This document shows, in pieces, positions 1 through 9,818 of a stretch of DNA of 51,220 nt. Position 1 is the first letter of the stretch, and every line of letters begins with the position of its first letter. The translations under genes and the position numbers were made by a program. The notes under the pieces are model-generated. The model worked only from the letters and a program-made list of their open reading frames with translations. It was not told the DNA's origin and did not search any database. Source of the DNA: an uncultured Actinobacillus sp. (GTDB lineage Bacteria; Pseudomonadota; Gammaproteobacteria; Enterobacterales; Pasteurellaceae); contig NZ_CAMEFX010000011.1 of assembly GCF_945915845.1 (NCBI RefSeq), positions 1-51,220 on the forward strand, given 5' to 3'.

Positions 1-49
1 CTCCCTTACAAGGAGGGGGTCACTGGTTCGAGACCGGTATCGCCCACCA
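1..49 (+). tRNA. tRNA-Val (TAC), 5' truncated by window edge
   Basis: The 3' part of a tRNA (anticodon arm, variable loop, T arm, acceptor 3' strand and encoded CCA) is identical to the corresponding part of the complete tRNA-Val at 130-205. The anticodon loop reads CTTACAA, so the anticodon is TAC. The 5' acceptor strand and D arm lie outside the window. The two copies form a tandem pair separated by 80 bases and are probably co-transcribed. Confidence 0.9.
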
Positions 50-129
50 CTTAATGCCATAAAATCTAAACCTATTATTTTTTGAAGCTAGTATGCAAAA
101 AACTGATGCAGTCTAGCAATAAAAATGAA

Positions 130-205
130 GGGCGATTAGCTCAGTTGGGAGAGCACCTCCCTTACAAGGAGGGGGTCACTGGTTCGAGACCGGTATCGCC
201 CACCA
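130..205 (+). tRNA. tRNA-Val (TAC)
   Basis: A complete 76-base cloverleaf. Acceptor strands are GGGCGAT and ATCGCCC, the D arm is GCTC/GAGC, the anticodon stem is CCTCC/GGAGG around loop CTTACAA (anticodon TAC, valine), and the T arm is ACTGG-TTCGAGA-CCGGT. The terminal CCA is encoded. It is the second member of a tandem tRNA-Val array whose first member is cut by the left edge. Confidence 0.96.
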
Positions 206-261
206 CTTCTTTCTTATCTTCCTTTGAACTTCAATTTTAATTTCGTTATACTTCGCAACTA

Positions 262-2277
262 TTGATATTTATTCGTAGGAATTTCGTTTTGTCTCTCGTT
301 GCTTTAATTTTTACCCTTTGGATTTTATTTGCTTATTTTCAAGGAATTCTTTTCTTACACCGTTACCGTATGGTAAAAGCATTTATTTCTACCGATATTC
401 GCCAAAATAAACAATATCAATCCGCTTTAACGCGAATGATGCGCCGCGGTGCGCAATTTGATGCAAAAGTTATCGCCATTATTCTTGCGCCATTTTTTCT
501 TTTTGGTGCAGCAACTTTTTCATTTTTAAGCTTAAAAACCACCGCACTTTTCTGGGCAATTTATATCTTAATTTTTGCTATCGCGCTCATTGGTATTGTG
601 GCAGGCAACTTTTATTACTATAAAACTTACAACAATTATTACGATATGTTTATGTTCGGCCTAGTAGAAGACGATACCAAAGCCGTGTTAAAAAATATCT
701 ATGACGATTATCCTGTTATTTCAGGCTCTCTCGCCGTGTTGCTATTGGCAGTGCTTCCCGCCGGCTTTGTTTATCACGCGTTATACGGCTGGTTTTTAGG
801 TTTGGATGCCCATTGGTCTGTGTCCACGTTGCTTTTTGTAGGCACATTCCTTGCCTTAGCCTTTTTTGCCCGTGGCACAATTCATTCCACACCATTAGGC
901 AAAAATCACGCCCAAGTGTCTTCTTTAGCCGTTATCAATAAATTAGTCCCAAATGGCGTAATTGCCATGGAATGGGCGTTCAAAGATCGTAAACGCAATA
1001 TTCATTTTGATGCCGTCAATTTAGACGAAGGCAAAGCCTTAATGCAACAAGCTTTTGGCACAGATAGCTTGCTTGAGCGTACGCCTGTTAATCCTGCATT
1101 GGAAGAGATTAAACCTCATGTTGTATTTGCCTTAATGGAAAGTTTTGGTACGAACTATCTGGTTTTAGATAACCCTGAAACCAACGATTTATTGGGCGAA
1201 TTACGACCGCACTTTGAACGCGATTTTGTATTCAAACGGTTTATTTCTGATTATGACGGCACCGCACCAACCTTGGCTTCGCTGTATTTTTACAGCCCCA
1301 TTCAAAATATTAGTCAATCGGCAGCGCAGCAAATCTCGTTACCTTACAGCCCTTTTAAAACCTATAAACAACAAGGCTATCGTACGATATTTATCACGTC
1401 AGGTGGTTTAATGTGGCGCAACTTGGGCAACTATTTGCCGTTGCAGGGGGTAGATGAATGTTATGACCAAAATGACATTATCGAAGCCTTTCCCGAAGCA
1501 AAATCGACAATGTCTTATTGGGGCATTGCCGATGAATATGCTTTTGCCTTGGCAGAAAAATTACTGAAAGAAAGCGATGAACCTTTGTTCATCAATATCT
1601 TAAGTATGACTAATCATCCGCCCTATGAAGTCCCGAAACATTATCAAGCGGCGCGTATTAATCCGAATGTGTTAGCGGGAAAATTTGGCAACGAAGAAGA
1701 AAATCGTAAATCCCTTTCCACTTACCAATATGCCAATAACGCCTTGGGGCAATTTATTACGCAAGTGGCGCAAAGTGCGGTGGGAAATCGAACTATTATT
1801 GCCGCCACTGGGGATCATCACGTGCGTTGTGTACGTTTTGACGCGCCAAAACAGAATTTTATGGCGAAAGGCGTACCGTTTTATATTCATATTCCAACGG
1901 AATTACAAGGCAAACTTGCTCTTAAATTTGATCCAAATCGTATTGGTTCGCACAAGGATATTATGCCAACCTTGTACCATTTGAGCCTATCGGATGCGGA
2001 ATACTGGAACCTTGGCGGACGTAATTTGTTAGCGGAGCAAGACAATGAAAACTATGCTTTTGCTTATAACGAAGGGCTTTATGCGGATAGCGAAGGGGTG
2101 AGTGATGGTGAGCATCTTGAACAATATTCTTGGCAAAACCCGACCGCACTTTATCCCGACAATCTCTGGGTTGGTGAGTTGAAAGCGGTGAGCGATAAAA
2201 AACGGGCGCGCATTCAAGCCTATAAACAACTTTTAACCTGGCAAATTAATTACTTAGTAAAAGGCGTAAAAGAATAA
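262..2277 (+). CDS. LTA synthase family / alkaline-phosphatase-superfamily membrane phosphotransferase
   Basis: An inner-membrane protein of 671 residues with about five transmembrane helices in the first 205 residues, followed by a periplasmic sulfatase-fold domain. Visible motifs are MESFG (E293, metal), DGTAPTLAS (T334 or T337 as candidate nucleophile), MTNHPPY (H452) and ATGDHH (D518, H519). Such proteins move phosphoglycerol or phosphoethanolamine groups from phospholipid head groups; the acceptor here is unknown. No ATG is available at the N terminus. The TTG at 262 keeps two arginines before the first helix; the in-frame TTG at 289 has an AGGA eight bases upstream and is an alternative. 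The stop abuts the mfd start, suggesting an operon. Confidence 0.85.
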   Translation: MIFIRRNFVLSLVALIFTLWILFAYFQGILFLHRYRMVKAFISTDIRQNKQYQSALTRMMRRGAQFDAKVIAIILAPFFLFGAATFSFLSLKTTALFWAIYILIFAIALIGIVAGNFYYYKTYNNYYDMFMFGLVEDDTKAVLKNIYDDYPVISGSLAVLLLAVLPAGFVYHALYGWFLGLDAHWSVSTLLFVGTFLALAFFARGTIHSTPLGKNHAQVSSLAVINKLVPNGVIAMEWAFKDRKRNIHFDAVNLDEGKALMQQAFGTDSLLERTPVNPALEEIKPHVVFALMESFGTNYLVLDNPETNDLLGELRPHFERDFVFKRFISDYDGTAPTLASLYFYSPIQNISQSAAQQISLPYSPFKTYKQQGYRTIFITSGGLMWRNLGNYLPLQGVDECYDQNDIIEAFPEAKSTMSYWGIADEYAFALAEKLLKESDEPLFINILSMTNHPPYEVPKHYQAARINPNVLAGKFGNEEENRKSLSTYQYANNALGQFITQVAQSAVGNRTIIAATGDHHVRCVRFDAPKQNFMAKGVPFYIHIPTELQGKLALKFDPNRIGSHKDIMPTLYHLSLSDAEYWNLGGRNLLAEQDNENYAFAYNEGLYADSEGVSDGEHLEQYSWQNPTALYPDNLWVGELKAVSDKKRARIQAYKQLLTWQINYLVKGVKE

Positions 2278-5200
2278 ATGATCACGCAGTATTTTAATCT
2301 TGATATTCCAACGGAACCTAAGGATCACAAAATTCTTGGCAACGTGTTGCAAGGCGCAGACAGCCTTGCCATTAGCCAAGTGGCGCAAAATTACAAAGGA
2401 TTGACCGTGGTTGTAACGCCTGACAACAAAAGTGCGGTGCGTTTAGAGCGCGTTTTAGCGGATTTTTATCAAGGCGAAATTCGTCTCTTTCCAGACTGGG
2501 AAACCTTGCCCTACGATGCCTTTTCGCCTACGCAAGAAATTGTTTCAACCCGTTTAAGCGCGCTGTTTTATTTGCAACAAGCCAATTCGGGGGTTTTAAT
2601 TTTACCGATTAACACGCTCATGCAACGCCTTTGTCCACCTTCTTTTCTACAGAATAATGTGTTGTTGGTGAAAAATGGTGATCGTTTAAATATCGAACGT
2701 TTACGTTTGCAACTGGAAAATGCAGGTTATCGCGCCGTTGAGCAAGTGCTTGAACCCGGGGAATTTGCGGTGCGCGGTTCGTTACTTGACCTGTTTCCAA
2801 TGGGAAGTGCGGTGCCTTTTCGCTTAGATTTTTTTGATGACGAAATTGATAGTATTCGCACCTTTGATGTGGATACACAGCGAACCTTGGAAGCTATTCC
2901 AAGTATTAATTTATTGCCGGCCCACGAATTCCCAACGGATGAAAAAGGGATCGAATTGTTCCGCACCCAATTTCGCGATACTTTTGGCGAAATTCGCCGC
3001 GATCCTGAACATATTTATCAACAAATCTCCAAAGGTACCTTAGCATCAGGGATTGAATATTGGCAACCTTTGTTTTTCGCCGAAATGGCCACCTTGTTTG
3101 ATTACTTGCCAAAAAATACCTTATTTATTGATTTTGAACGCAATCCAATTCAAGCAGAACGTTTTTATGCGGATGCAGAACAACGTTTCGAAAGTCGCCG
3201 CGTGGATCCCATGCGTCCCTTGCTCGAGCCGGCTAAGCTTTGGGTCAAAATAGATGAAATTAATCGTCATTTAAAACAATACCCTAAATTAACGTTTAAA
3301 GAAGAAAAAGTGGCTCGCGCGTCGGTGCGACAAAAAAATCTGACGGTTTCAGCGTTGCCTGAAGTGCAACTGCAAGCACAACAAAAAGAACCGTTACAAC
3401 CTTTGCGCCAATTTATCGAACAATTTGACGGAAAAATTCTGTTTTCGGTGGAAACAGAAGGTCGCCGTGAAACCTTGTTGGATTTATTAAAACCACTCAA
3501 ACTGAAACCTAAACAAATTAAGACGCTATCTCACGCCGAAGAACAACATTTCAGTTTAATGGTAAGTCGCCTTGCCCATAGCTTTATTATTGAAGCTGAA
3601 AGTGCGGTGAAAATTGCGGTGATTTGCGAAACAGAATTGTTGGGCGAACGCGTTCAGCAACGCAGTCGTGATAGACGCAAATCCGTTAACCCCGATACAT
3701 TAATTCGCAATCTTGCAGAACTCAAAATAGGGCAAGCGGTGGTACATTTAGAACACGGCGTAGGGCGTTACGGCGGTTTAGTGACTATCGAAAATGGTGG
3801 CGTGAAAGCGGAATATTTGTTGTTGACCTACGCCAATGACGCTAAATTATATGTGCCTGTCGCCAGTTTGCATTTAATTAGCCGTTATGTAGGCGGCAAC
3901 GATGAAACCGCACCATTGCATAAACTAGGTTCAGATGCTTGGAGCAAAGCTCGTCAACGTGCCGCGGAAAAAATTCGAGATGTTGCCGCCGAGTTGTTGG
4001 ATGTGTATGCCCAACGGGAAGCACAAAAAGGTTTTACTTTTAAGTATGATCGCGATGAATTTATGCAATTTGCCGCCACCTTCCCATTTGAAGAAACCTT
4101 AGATCAAGAAATGGCGATCAACGCTGTAATTTCGGATATGTGCCAACCTAAAGCCATGGATCGTCTTGTGTGTGGCGATGTAGGTTTTGGCAAAACTGAA
4201 GTGGCCATGCGCGCCGCATTTTTGGCTGTGATGAACCATAAGCAGGTCGCAGTTTTAGTCCCCACCACCTTGTTAGCTCAACAGCATTACGAAAATTTCC
4301 GTGATCGTTTTGCCAATTTGCCGGTGAACGTGGAAGTGCTTTCTCGTTTTAAAACGGCGAAAGAACAGAAAAAAGTGTTGGAGGAGTTGGCGGAAGGCAA
4401 AGTGGATATTTTGATTGGAACCCACAAACTTATTCAGTCTGATGTGAAATTCCACGATTTAGGTTTGCTAGTCATTGATGAAGAACATCGTTTTGGCGTG
4501 CGTCAAAAAGAGAAAATCAAGCAACTTCGTGCCAATATTGATATTTTGACTCTAACCGCAACGCCGATTCCGCGTACCTTAAATATGGCGATGAACGGTA
4601 TTCGTGATTTATCCATTATTTCAACACCGCCGGCGCGCCGCTTAACGATTAAAACCTTTGTGCGTGAAAAAGACGATTTAGTGGTGCGTGAAGCAATTTT
4701 GCGTGAAATTTTGCGTGGTGGTCAGGTTTATTATTTGCACAATGATGTAGCAAGTATTGAAAATTGTGCAGAAAAATTGACCGCACTTGTGCCAGAAGCA
4801 CGCGTCACCATTGGGCACGGGCAAATGCGCGAGCGCGAATTAGAACGTGTCATGAGCGATTTTTATCATCAACGTTTTAATGTGCTGGTGTGTTCAACCA
4901 TTATTGAAACAGGTATTGACGTGCCAACGGCGAACACTATCATTATTGAACGTGCGGATAACTTTGGTTTGGCACAGTTGCACCAATTACGCGGTCGAGT
5001 CGGGCGTTCCCATCATCAAGCCTATGCTTATTTGCTTACCCCACACAAAAAATTAATGACCAAAGACGCAGTAAAACGCCTGGAAGCCTTGGAAAGTTTA
5101 GATAATCTTGGTGCGGGCTTTATTTTAGCCACTCACGATTTAGAAATTCGTGGCGCAGGCGAGCTGCTTGGTTCCGAGCAAAGCGGACAAATTGAAAGCA

Positions 5201-5727
5201 TTGGTTTTAGCTTGTATATGGAATTGCTGGAAAGTGCGGTGAAAGCCATGAAAGAAGGACGCGAACCAAGTTTAGACGAACTCACACAACAGCAAGTGGA
5301 AATTGATTTACGTGTGCCGGCCCTGCTACCTGATGACTATCTTGGCGATGTCAATATGCGTTTGTCCTTCTACAAGCGTATTGCAGGTGCAGAAGATAAA
5401 GCGGCACTAGATGAGTTAAAAGTCGAACTTATTGACCGTTTCGGTTTATTGCCGGAAGCGACAAAGAATTTAATGCAGATTGCCGAGTTGCGCTTACTGG
5501 CGAAACAACTTAAAGTCATCAAAATTGACGCGACGGCAAATGGCGGATTTATTGAGTTCAACCCAACTGCAGATTTAGACCCAATGAAGTTCTTAACGCT
5601 CATTAAAGAAAAACCAGCGGTATATAAATTTGACGGACCAACTAAATTCCGATTTAGCTGTAATTTGGAGCAAGTGAAAGGGCGGTTGGAATTTATGTTG
5701 AACTTATTGAGTACCTTATTAAATTGA
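2278..5727 (+). CDS. mfd: transcription-repair coupling factor Mfd
   Basis: Mfd is a cytoplasmic ATP-driven translocase that removes RNA polymerase stalled at DNA lesions and recruits UvrA. The 1149-residue length is normal for the family. The N terminus is UvrB-like (residues about 1-330), a CarD/RID-like RNA-polymerase-binding segment lies near residues 480-540, and the helicase core has Walker A GFGKT near residue 637 and a DEEH box near residue 734, followed by a TRCF C-terminal domain. ATG follows the TAA of the upstream membrane protein with no gap, so the two are probably translationally coupled. Several in-frame uptake words occur (for example near 2430, 3599 and 5231). Confidence 0.98.
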   Translation: MITQYFNLDIPTEPKDHKILGNVLQGADSLAISQVAQNYKGLTVVVTPDNKSAVRLERVLADFYQGEIRLFPDWETLPYDAFSPTQEIVSTRLSALFYLQQANSGVLILPINTLMQRLCPPSFLQNNVLLVKNGDRLNIERLRLQLENAGYRAVEQVLEPGEFAVRGSLLDLFPMGSAVPFRLDFFDDEIDSIRTFDVDTQRTLEAIPSINLLPAHEFPTDEKGIELFRTQFRDTFGEIRRDPEHIYQQISKGTLASGIEYWQPLFFAEMATLFDYLPKNTLFIDFERNPIQAERFYADAEQRFESRRVDPMRPLLEPAKLWVKIDEINRHLKQYPKLTFKEEKVARASVRQKNLTVSALPEVQLQAQQKEPLQPLRQFIEQFDGKILFSVETEGRRETLLDLLKPLKLKPKQIKTLSHAEEQHFSLMVSRLAHSFIIEAESAVKIAVICETELLGERVQQRSRDRRKSVNPDTLIRNLAELKIGQAVVHLEHGVGRYGGLVTIENGGVKAEYLLLTYANDAKLYVPVASLHLISRYVGGNDETAPLHKLGSDAWSKARQRAAEKIRDVAAELLDVYAQREAQKGFTFKYDRDEFMQFAATFPFEETLDQEMAINAVISDMCQPKAMDRLVCGDVGFGKTEVAMRAAFLAVMNHKQVAVLVPTTLLAQQHYENFRDRFANLPVNVEVLSRFKTAKEQKKVLEELAEGKVDILIGTHKLIQSDVKFHDLGLLVIDEEHRFGVRQKEKIKQLRANIDILTLTATPIPRTLNMAMNGIRDLSIISTPPARRLTIKTFVREKDDLVVREAILREILRGGQVYYLHNDVASIENCAEKLTALVPEARVTIGHGQMRERELERVMSDFYHQRFNVLVCSTIIETGIDVPTANTIIIERADNFGLAQLHQLRGRVGRSHHQAYAYLLTPHKKLMTKDAVKRLEALESLDNLGAGFILATHDLEIRGAGELLGSEQSGQIESIGFSLYMELLESAVKAMKEGREPSLDELTQQQVEIDLRVPALLPDDYLGDVNMRLSFYKRIAGAEDKAALDELKVELIDRFGLLPEATKNLMQIAELRLLAKQLKVIKIDATANGGFIEFNPTADLDPMKFLTLIKEKPAVYKFDGPTKFRFSCNLEQVKGRLEFMLNLLSTLLN

Positions 5728-5770
5728 TAATAAATCTCAAAAGCGCGGTCAATTTTTTCAAAGTTTTTGT

Positions 5771-5776
5771 TATACT
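5771..5776 (+). promoter_or_regulatory. possible -10 box of the gmhA promoter
   Basis: TATACT lies about 260 bases upstream of gmhA, before the palindromic repeat. The -35 region (GGTCAA at 5747-5752, 18-base spacing) is weak. If used, the transcript would have a long leader containing the two hairpins at 5806-5964. The assignment rests only on similarity to the consensus. Confidence 0.3.
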
Positions 5777-5805
5777 AAAGAACTGTTAGTCCCCGTCTTT
5801 GACGC

Positions 5806-6622
<817 letters not shown>

Positions 6623-6644
6623 TTTTGTGATTGTTTGGTAAGGG

Positions 6645-6673
6645 AAACCCACGTTTAGGCGTGGGTTTTGTAT
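6645..6673 (+). terminator. intrinsic terminator after gmhA
   Basis: A nine-base stem, AAACCCACG (6645-6653) with CGTGGGTTT (6660-6668), is followed by a short T-rich stretch. It sits between the convergent gmhA and GntR-type regulator genes and could serve both. Confidence 0.8.
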
Positions 6674-6680
6674 TATTGAA

Positions 6681-7586
6681 TTAACTTACTGATATGCCAG
6701 CGATTAATGTTTTTTTAGCTGTTTGTAAATGGCGTTTAAGTTCATTTTTTGCAGTTTCATAATCTTTTGACAAAATAGCGACTAAGATCGTGATATGTTC
6801 TGATACAGCAAGAATATTGCGTGTCTGTAAATTTCGATTATCCCATTGATAATGAAAATGAAATATGAGTGATATGAGATCAATGAAATCATTAATAAAT
6901 GGATTATTGGCTGCGGATAACAGTAAGGAATGAAATCGATGATCCAGCAAAGCAAAATCAGTATAACGATTTACAATATCTTTGCTAAGTTCCTTGTGTT
7001 CTTCGTATAAAAATTTCATATCAACCCAGCGAATATCATCTTTAGGCAACTCTATAAAGCATTTTAGCGCATGACATTCTAGCATTTCTCTCAATTCGAA
7101 TAGTTTATCCGCATAATGCTGCGTAAATTCTAAAAGCTTCCATTGTCCATGTCCTAATTGAGTCACTAAATGAAAACGAGAAAATTGCGTAAGATAAGCT
7201 CTCACAGTTTGTACATCAACTTTAGCTGCCTTGGCGAGCTGTAATTCTGTAAAAATATCACTTGGCTTTATATGCTTTTTTTGTACCGCACTTTGAAAGT
7301 AGCTTTCTAACTGAAGAAAGTTATTTCCATTTGAGTTATTAACTTGTATATAGGACTGTTTATCCGCATCTGTTGGTGTGCGCAAAATGATCACTAAACC
7401 ATCATCAATTTTAAATATCCCTTTTTCAACAAGATAATCAATAGCATGTTTAATCGTTGTTCTACTGACATTATAAATAGCAGCAAGATTGGTTTGCGAT
7501 GGTAGGTAGTATTCAAATTGTTTAGTCATACATGCATCAATAAGCTGATTAATAATATCAATTCGAACGTTTAAATTCTTCGCCAT
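6681..7586 (-). CDS. GntR/FCD-family transcriptional regulator of the sugar-acid locus
   Basis: A DNA-binding regulator of 301 residues. Residues about 8-65 form a GntR winged helix (LPSQTNLAAIYNVSRTTIKH). A second winged-helix-like stretch lies around residues 95-155 (FTELQLAKAAKVDVQTVRAYL). The C-terminal half has an FCD-type ligand domain with LFELREMLE and repeated histidines (LDHRFH, SEHI, KRHL). It is divergent from the LgoD-like dehydrogenase gene, so it probably controls that operon in response to a sugar acid. In E. coli the lgoD locus has a GntR regulator (LgoR), and this may be its counterpart. The ATG at 7586 was chosen over the in-frame TTG at 7598. Confidence 0.85.
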   Translation of the reverse strand: MAKNLNVRIDIINQLIDACMTKQFEYYLPSQTNLAAIYNVSRTTIKHAIDYLVEKGIFKIDDGLVIILRTPTDADKQSYIQVNNSNGNNFLQLESYFQSAVQKKHIKPSDIFTELQLAKAAKVDVQTVRAYLTQFSRFHLVTQLGHGQWKLLEFTQHYADKLFELREMLECHALKCFIELPKDDIRWVDMKFLYEEHKELSKDIVNRYTDFALLDHRFHSLLLSAANNPFINDFIDLISLIFHFHYQWDNRNLQTRNILAVSEHITILVAILSKDYETAKNELKRHLQTAKKTLIAGISVS

Positions 7587-7598
7587 AGCCCACCACAA

Positions 7599-7729
7599 AA
7601 TAAAAAGCCGATAAAAAGCAGAAAAACAATTTCTTACTCACAATTCTACAATGAAAATAAGATTTCTTGGAATATCTTTAGAATAATGGCGTTGACATTA
7701 ATTCTTACTTTATATTTTGAGGTATCACA
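7599..7729. promoter_or_regulatory. divergent promoter/operator region
   Basis: The 130-base gap between the divergent regulator and dehydrogenase genes holds a TTGACA at 7692-7697. TATATT (7711-7716) and TATTTT (7713-7718) follow at spacings shorter than the ideal 17, so the exact promoter is unclear. AGAAT and ATTCT half-sites (about 7680-7684 and 7701-7705) flank the TTGACA and are a possible GntR operator. AGG shortly before 7730 could serve as a ribosome binding site. Confidence 0.4.
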
Positions 7730-8737
7730 ATGAGAACATTAGTTTGTAAACAACCCCATGAATTAGTTTACGAAGAATGGGATACACCGGTAGCTAAAGA
7801 TGACGGTATTGTAATGAAAATATCCGCGATAGGTATTTGTGGGACAGATATTCATGCCTATGGTGGTAATCAACCGTTTTTTGAATATCCACGTGTTCTA
7901 GGTCATGAAGCAAGTGGAATTATTTCTGAAATAGGTAAAAATGTTAGTCATCTCAAAGTTGGGCAACGTGTGGCATTAATTCCTTATGTATCTTGTGGGA
8001 AATGTGGAGCGTGTCTGTGCGGAAAAACAAATTGTTGCGAAAAAATCTCCGTTATTGGTGTTCATGAAGATGGTGCATTTAGTGAGTATGTCTCTGCTCC
8101 TGCAATTAATGTTATCCCAATCGCTGATAATGTTGATGATATTACTGGTGCACTCATTGAACCATTTGCGATTAGTGCGCATGCTGTACGCCGAGCTCAG
8201 ATTTCTAAAGGGACTGATGTACTTGTTGTTGGAGCAGGTCCTATAGGGTTGGGCGCTGCAGCAATTGCTCATGCTGATGGAGCAAATGTTGTGATCGCGG
8301 ATACTAGTGTTGAACGTAGAGCCCATATTCAAGCCAATATTCCCGAAGTTCCAGCTATAGATCCTATTAATGAAAAAATTGAAGATTATTTTAATGGTCG
8401 TTTACCTGAAGTGGTTATTGATGCAACAGGCAATCAAAAAGCGATGAATAATTCGGTATATTTAATTCGTCATGGGGGACGGATTGTTTTTGTGGGATTA
8501 CATAAAGGAACAATTGAATTTAACGATCCTGATTTCCATAAAAAAGAAACCACTCTTATGGGAAGTCGTAACGCGACTTTAGAAGATTTTGAAAAGGTTC
8601 AGCGTTTAATGGCTGAGGGCAAAATTTCAGCCAATATGATGTTAACTCATACTTTTAAGTATGATGATTTAGCAGATATCTATGAAGAAAAAATTACGAA
8701 GAATAAAGCGTTAATTAAAAGCGTGATTATTCATTAA
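7730..8737 (+). CDS. lgoD: zinc-dependent L-galactonate/L-gulonate-type 5-dehydrogenase (LgoD-like)
   Basis: A 335-residue zinc medium-chain dehydrogenase. Catalytic zinc ligands appear as C37, H59 and E60, the structural zinc site as C89, C92, C95 and C103, and the NAD fold as VVGAGPIGLG near residue 165. The protein reads very like E. coli LgoD (YjjN), with shared stretches GICGTDIHA, ISVIGVH and LIEPFAISAHAVRRA. LgoD oxidises L-galactonate to D-tagaturonate. The downstream uxaB and uxaA consume tagaturonate, which fits that substrate better than L-gulonate. It is the first gene of the operon and is divergent from the regulator. Confidence 0.82.
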   Translation: MRTLVCKQPHELVYEEWDTPVAKDDGIVMKISAIGICGTDIHAYGGNQPFFEYPRVLGHEASGIISEIGKNVSHLKVGQRVALIPYVSCGKCGACLCGKTNCCEKISVIGVHEDGAFSEYVSAPAINVIPIADNVDDITGALIEPFAISAHAVRRAQISKGTDVLVVGAGPIGLGAAAIAHADGANVVIADTSVERRAHIQANIPEVPAIDPINEKIEDYFNGRLPEVVIDATGNQKAMNNSVYLIRHGGRIVFVGLHKGTIEFNDPDFHKKETTLMGSRNATLEDFEKVQRLMAEGKISANMMLTHTFKYDDLADIYEEKITKNKALIKSVIIH

Positions 8738-8771
8738 TAACTTAACCTAGCCTAAATTATGAGAGGACATT

Positions 8772-9758
8772 ATGAAACTACTAACTAAGTCATTTAAAAC
8801 GCTTCTTTCTGCAAGTTTGTTAGGGCTTTCTGTTAATGCTTTAGCAGAAACAGAAATTATGATTGCTTACGGTAATCAACCTGGTGAGCCGATTGATAAA
8901 GCCATGCATTTTTGGGCTGATAAAGTAAAAGAAAAATCGAATGGAGACATTGTATTTAAGTTGTTTCCATCTAGTCAGTTAGGCAGTGAAACAGAAATTA
9001 TGGAGCAAGCAAAATTTGGTTCCAACATTATTACTATTAGTGACTATGGCGCACTTATGGATCTTGTTCCTGATCTTGGTGTTATTAACGCCCCTTATAT
9101 TAGTCAGTCTTTTGAGAAAAAATCTAAATTATTACATTCTGATTGGTTTAAAGATCTCAGTGCAAAATTAGATAAACACGATGTGCATATTATTGTGCCT
9201 GATGTAGTTTACGGTACTCGTCATCTATTAACGAAGAAATTAGTCACTAAACCTGAAGATTTAAAAGGTGTGAAAGTTCGTGTTCAACATTCCCGTTTAT
9301 TCCTTGAAACAATTAAAGCGATGGGGGGTGTTCCAACACCTATGTCATTATCTGATGTGTACCCCGGTTTATCAGAAGGGATTATTGACGGTTTAGAAAA
9401 TCCTGCTGTAGTTTTATTTGGTGGTAAATTCTATGAAGTCGCAAAAAATTTAAGTTTAACCGCTCACACTAAACATATGTCACCATTTGTTGCTGGTACA
9501 ACATTTTGGAATAGCTTAACACCAGAGCAACAGAAAATTATCGTTGATACCAGCCGTGAAATGGTCGCTTTTGGGGCAACATTAATAAATGATGCTGAAA
9601 AAGAAGCATTAGACAAGCTAAAAGCGGCTGGAGTCACTATTACAGAAGTCGATTTGCCTGCATTTGAAAAAGCCGTAGGGGGAGTTATTTCAACAGGTTT
9701 CCCTGAGTGGTCACCAAATTTATATAAAAATGTTCAAGAAAAACTAGAACAATTCTAG
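8772..9758 (+). CDS. TRAP transporter substrate-binding protein (DctP family)
   Basis: A 328-residue periplasmic binding protein with an N-terminal signal peptide (KSFKT, hydrophobic stretch, cleavage near NALA-ET at about residue 25). DctP-family features include GSETEIMEQ, the VRVQ segment near residue 174 whose arginine (R173-type) normally grips the substrate carboxylate, and SDVYPGLSEGIIDGLENP. It should deliver an organic acid to the DctQM permease encoded next. Given its neighbours the substrate is probably L-galactonate or a related aldonate or uronate (inference). AGAGGA precedes the ATG. Confidence 0.92.
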   Translation: MKLLTKSFKTLLSASLLGLSVNALAETEIMIAYGNQPGEPIDKAMHFWADKVKEKSNGDIVFKLFPSSQLGSETEIMEQAKFGSNIITISDYGALMDLVPDLGVINAPYISQSFEKKSKLLHSDWFKDLSAKLDKHDVHIIVPDVVYGTRHLLTKKLVTKPEDLKGVKVRVQHSRLFLETIKAMGGVPTPMSLSDVYPGLSEGIIDGLENPAVVLFGGKFYEVAKNLSLTAHTKHMSPFVAGTTFWNSLTPEQQKIIVDTSREMVAFGATLINDAEKEALDKLKAAGVTITEVDLPAFEKAVGGVISTGFPEWSPNLYKNVQEKLEQF

Positions 9759-9772
9759 TTGCTTCCGAGATT

Positions 9773-9798
9773 AAGGTATCTGTAGGTGCAGATACCTT
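9773..9798 (+). promoter_or_regulatory. intercistronic stem-loop between dctP- and dctQ-like genes
   Basis: A perfect ten-base stem, AAGGTATCTG (9773-9782) with CAGATACCTT (9789-9798), has a six-base loop and no following U tract. It therefore looks like an mRNA-stabilising or attenuating hairpin rather than a full terminator. It ends 20 bases before the dctQ start. Confidence 0.7.
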
Positions 9799-9818
9799 CT
9801 ATGAAAAAGGTGGTATTT

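Noticed and set aside
1672-2229. Open frames antisense to, or out of frame with, the LTA-synthase-like gene (and similar ones across the window).
   Set aside because: They lie wholly within well-supported genes, have no ribosome binding sites and no recognisable protein features.
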